From positions 1 to 25,034 of IMG/VR virus record IMGVR_UViG_3300043419_000333: a stretch of 25,034 bases of DNA, one strand, 5' to 3'. The DNA is from a virus. Both the position numbers and the translations under genes were made by a program. Numbering within the stretch: the first letter of the stretch is position 1; every line of letters starts with the position of its first letter. The notes below the pieces were generated by a model. The model was not told the DNA's origin and did no database searches. It saw nothing but the letters and a program-made list of their open reading frames with translations. Positions 23,298 through 25,034 of this stretch are shown here, one piece after another.

Positions 23298-23855
23298 TCA
23301 ATCCTCTTGATTCAATATGCAATCAACAATGAAATCATTGTGAATTTCCAATGTATCAAGCAAAATATTACTGTCAAATCTTCTGTACATTTTTCGTTCT
23401 TGATCGTATATAATAAAACGATGCGCTTTTTTATGATGTTTTTTTGTCAACCAAATTACATTTTTTGCATGCTCAACATTATATGACCAATGATGTTTTT
23501 CCAATGTTTTATCCGGGTTTTTTAAAGATGCTGATAAACTTCTGACTTGATATTTTTCTGGATATCTATCATTATATTTTTTCGATCTTTCCGGGTTTGC
23601 TTTGTTGATTTTGTTTGAATATAATTTCCGGTATTTTATTCTACCTCTTTTGCGTTCTTTTTCTAAAAAACCATCATGATTTTTATTTGATAAATAATTG
23701 CCCTTGACATCATTTTTAGTGCATTCTTTACATTTATTTAAATGCCCATCGGACATTTTAGAATGTTTATAAAATTCAATCAAGGGCAATAATTTTCTGC
23801 ATTTGAAACATATTTTTTCCATCACATGATTTTTGTAAAAATACAAATTAATCAT
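23298..23855 (-). CDS. HNH endonuclease with zinc-binding N-terminus
   Basis: This 185-residue protein (or 173 from the inner ATG MEKICFKC near 23820) has an N-terminal CFKC...CKEC zinc-ribbon-like part. A basic linker follows, then a C-terminal HNH-type core: KTLEKHHWSYNVEHAKNVIWLTKKHHKKAH. Stand-alone phage HNH proteins of this type are usually homing endonucleases that cut DNA lacking them, or nickases. The gene has its own strong terminator and lies between the SSB-like gene and the small ORFs, so it may be an insertion in an older operon. Base composition is AT-richer than in the genes to its right. Confidence 0.8.
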   Translation of the reverse strand: MINLYFYKNHVMEKICFKCRKLLPLIEFYKHSKMSDGHLNKCKECTKNDVKGNYLSNKNHDGFLEKERKRGRIKYRKLYSNKINKANPERSKKYNDRYPEKYQVRSLSASLKNPDKTLEKHHWSYNVEHAKNVIWLTKKHHKKAHRFIIYDQERKMYRRFDSNILLDTLEIHNDFIVDCILNQED

Positions 23856-23882
23856 TTAAAATGGAAAATTAAAAGTTCCATT

Positions 23883-24245
23883 CTAAAATGGCAAATCCGA
23901 CAGAATATCCGCCGCCGGTGCATCCGGTTGCCTCAATTCGGATTTTTTAAAATTACCGATGTACGTTTTCTTTTCCTTTGCTTCGCGTTGTTCCTTTGAT
24001 TGACGAACCGAAACGGAACCGATGTTTCCGTATTGATCAACATTTTCATTGATCCAAATGTCGATGTTCAAATACAACTTGCCATTTTTTGCCTGCGTTA
24101 AATTTCCTTTTGGGATGTCCGAAACGCAAATCGAACCATTGAATAATTGATTCATAATCATTGCCGGGTATCGGGTGCCGGTGCCGTTAAAAGTTAAATA
24201 GCGATATTTTCCGGAATTCCGTATTTTAAAATTTGCCGTTCCCAA
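23883..24245 (-). CDS. Single-stranded-DNA-binding-like protein
   Basis: The 120-residue product ends in DILSDLPF, which resembles the acidic D(D)(L/I)PF tail by which SSB proteins bind partners. The body has short beta strands (YRYLTFNGTGTRY, KNGKLYLNIDIWINENVDQYG, IGSVSVRQS), compatible with an OB-type fold but without a clear canonical SSB match. Its start overlaps the 3' end of the exonuclease gene by 52 bases. Together the two look like a recombination or replication pair in which the SSB-like protein coats the strand exposed by the nuclease. Confidence 0.65.
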   Translation of the reverse strand: MGTANFKIRNSGKYRYLTFNGTGTRYPAMIMNQLFNGSICVSDIPKGNLTQAKNGKLYLNIDIWINENVDQYGNIGSVSVRQSKEQREAKEKKTYIGNFKKSELRQPDAPAADILSDLPF

Positions 24246-24757
24246 AATTCGGGCGCTTGTCTTATCAACGCCTTTTCGGTGTTTAGTGTTTTAGGACATA
24301 CCCGAATGATGATCCCGGTGGGCGTGTTTGTTGCTAAACAATACCCGGTTAATTGATTGCCATATCCAAAATGATCAATCGACTTGCCCAATGGCATTTC
24401 CGAAACTTTCAGATCCACAATCAACCGGCCCGGCCGAATCAAATCAATACGGCCTTTGTATTGCATCGACAAGCCGGCGTGTTCCATGTTGCATGTTACC
24501 GATACTTCGGATTGCATGTGTTTAACCAATTCGCCAATCTGAAACAATAACACCCGGGCAATGGGAACAACCAATTCCCGGTTTGCTCCATTGTACTTCT
24601 CTGGCTCCAGGATGTAATTATGTACGGCGGTTCCCAACATCATTTTTTTAGTCGGTACGAAATCGCCGTTTTTGATTCCGGAATACGAAAGGCCGGGAAG
24701 GGCGCGGTATTGATCAAAGTTCAAACCGGGATGAACTTTTAGTCGGGTTACTTGCAT
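24194..24757 (-). CDS. PD-(D/E)XK exonuclease (RecE/YqaJ/DUF3799-like)
   Basis: The 187-residue product has the core of RecE C-terminal and related phage exonucleases. An N-terminal YRALPGLSYSGIKNG is followed by LGTAVHNYILEP (helix before the core). The catalytic strands are MQYKGRIDLIR and RLIVDLKVSEM, giving the D..DxK residues near positions 108 and 124. A GYGNQLTGYC helix supplies the final Gln. Such enzymes chew double-stranded ends in phage recombination, and a partner annealase often lies nearby; here the SSB-like gene follows. It overlaps both neighbours. Confidence 0.8.
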   Translation of the reverse strand: MQVTRLKVHPGLNFDQYRALPGLSYSGIKNGDFVPTKKMMLGTAVHNYILEPEKYNGANRELVVPIARVLLFQIGELVKHMQSEVSVTCNMEHAGLSMQYKGRIDLIRPGRLIVDLKVSEMPLGKSIDHFGYGNQLTGYCLATNTPTGIIIRVCPKTLNTEKALIRQAPEFWERQILKYGIPENIAI

Positions 24758-25034
24758 ACTTCAATGGTTTCAATGCCAGGGATAACGTTTCCGGTTTCGT
24801 TGATATGCTTTGCCAATGCGTCCGCCATTTGTCCGATGGTTAACTTTGTCCATGATTTGACGCGAACGTATTGGTTAACGTATGGCCACAACCGGACAAA
24901 GTTCGAAACAATCGCTTTTGCCCATTGTTCCGTTTCATCAACTTTAATCTTGATTTCCTTTTTTACTTTCGGCGTTTCAACGATCATGGTTTCGGCCTCG
25001 GCAATCAATGCGTTGGTTGCGGTTTCGAATTCCA
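24748..25034 (-). CDS. Protein of unknown function, N-terminus cut by the window edge
   Basis: The frame is open from base 25034, and only the C-terminal ~94 residues are seen. A TTG at 25008 is an in-frame codon and not necessarily the start. Visible segments are a charged ETPKVKKEIKIKVDET, then EQWAKAIVSNFVRLWPYVNQYVRVKSWTK-like helices and QMADALAKHINE. No catalytic motif is seen. It overlaps the exonuclease start by ten bases and is therefore likely part of the same recombination operon, perhaps an annealase or accessory factor. Confidence 0.6.
   Translation of the reverse strand, partial: EFETATNALIAEAETMIVETPKVKKEIKIKVDETEQWAKAIVSNFVRLWPYVNQYVRVKSWTKLTIGQMADALAKHINETGNVIPGIETIEVCK

Overview
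This window is a stretch of a tailed double-stranded DNA phage or prophage (Caudoviricetes) that most likely infects a member of the Bacteroidota. It carries large and small terminase, portal, XkdF-type prohead protease, major capsid protein, tape measure, tail proteins and a fibre of the type that ends in repeated LIGT..QRLQV motifs. It also carries a DUF3987-type replication protein and many tiny accessory ORFs of kinds common in Bacteroidota phages. Every recognised gene lies on the minus strand, so transcription runs from the right end (25034) to the left end (1). Both edge genes are cut.

Layout in transcription order. 25034-23298: recombination and replication accessory genes (a cut gene, a PD-(D/E)XK exonuclease, an SSB-like protein, an HNH endonuclease with its own terminator). 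23203-20737: small accessory ORFs, several translationally coupled, ending with a VRR-NUC nuclease. 20708-18420: a DUF3987 primase/helicase-type protein. 18420-18163: an intergenic array of twelve GTTACA/TGTAAC copies around an AT tract, which looks like an origin or operator. 18124-16866: a sigma-like factor, two small ORFs and the small terminase. 16866-15673: the large terminase. 15641-15467: a class-II tRNA-like element between two intrinsic terminators. 15429-9248: tail genes. 9228-2800: head genes (protease, scaffold-like protein, major capsid, a 170-aa protein, portal, connector). 2733-1: a duplicated-module protein and the fibre. Tail genes therefore come before head genes.

The most striking property is not a gene. 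Between about 1598 and about 20918, the dinucleotides TG and CA are almost absent wherever the protein sequence allows it, and TA and CG are abundant. By hand I counted 4 TG+CA in 12001-12300, against 44 in 1-300 and 34 in 24001-24300. The avoidance holds inside codons and across codon junctions, so it acts on DNA (or RNA) sequence and not on codon choice as such. Both edges of the block fall inside genes, at family-conserved protein motifs, which points to homologous recombination between a TG/CA-poor and an ordinary lineage (or to an assembly join). Small islands of ordinary composition lie at the start of the capsid gene and in the portal core. The sigma-like gene appears to start with ACG where ATG is expected, which fits a TG-to-CG change. 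I know of no described mechanism for this pattern.

No integrase, lysis gene or DNA-modification gene is visible in the window, so lifestyle and host cannot be decided here.
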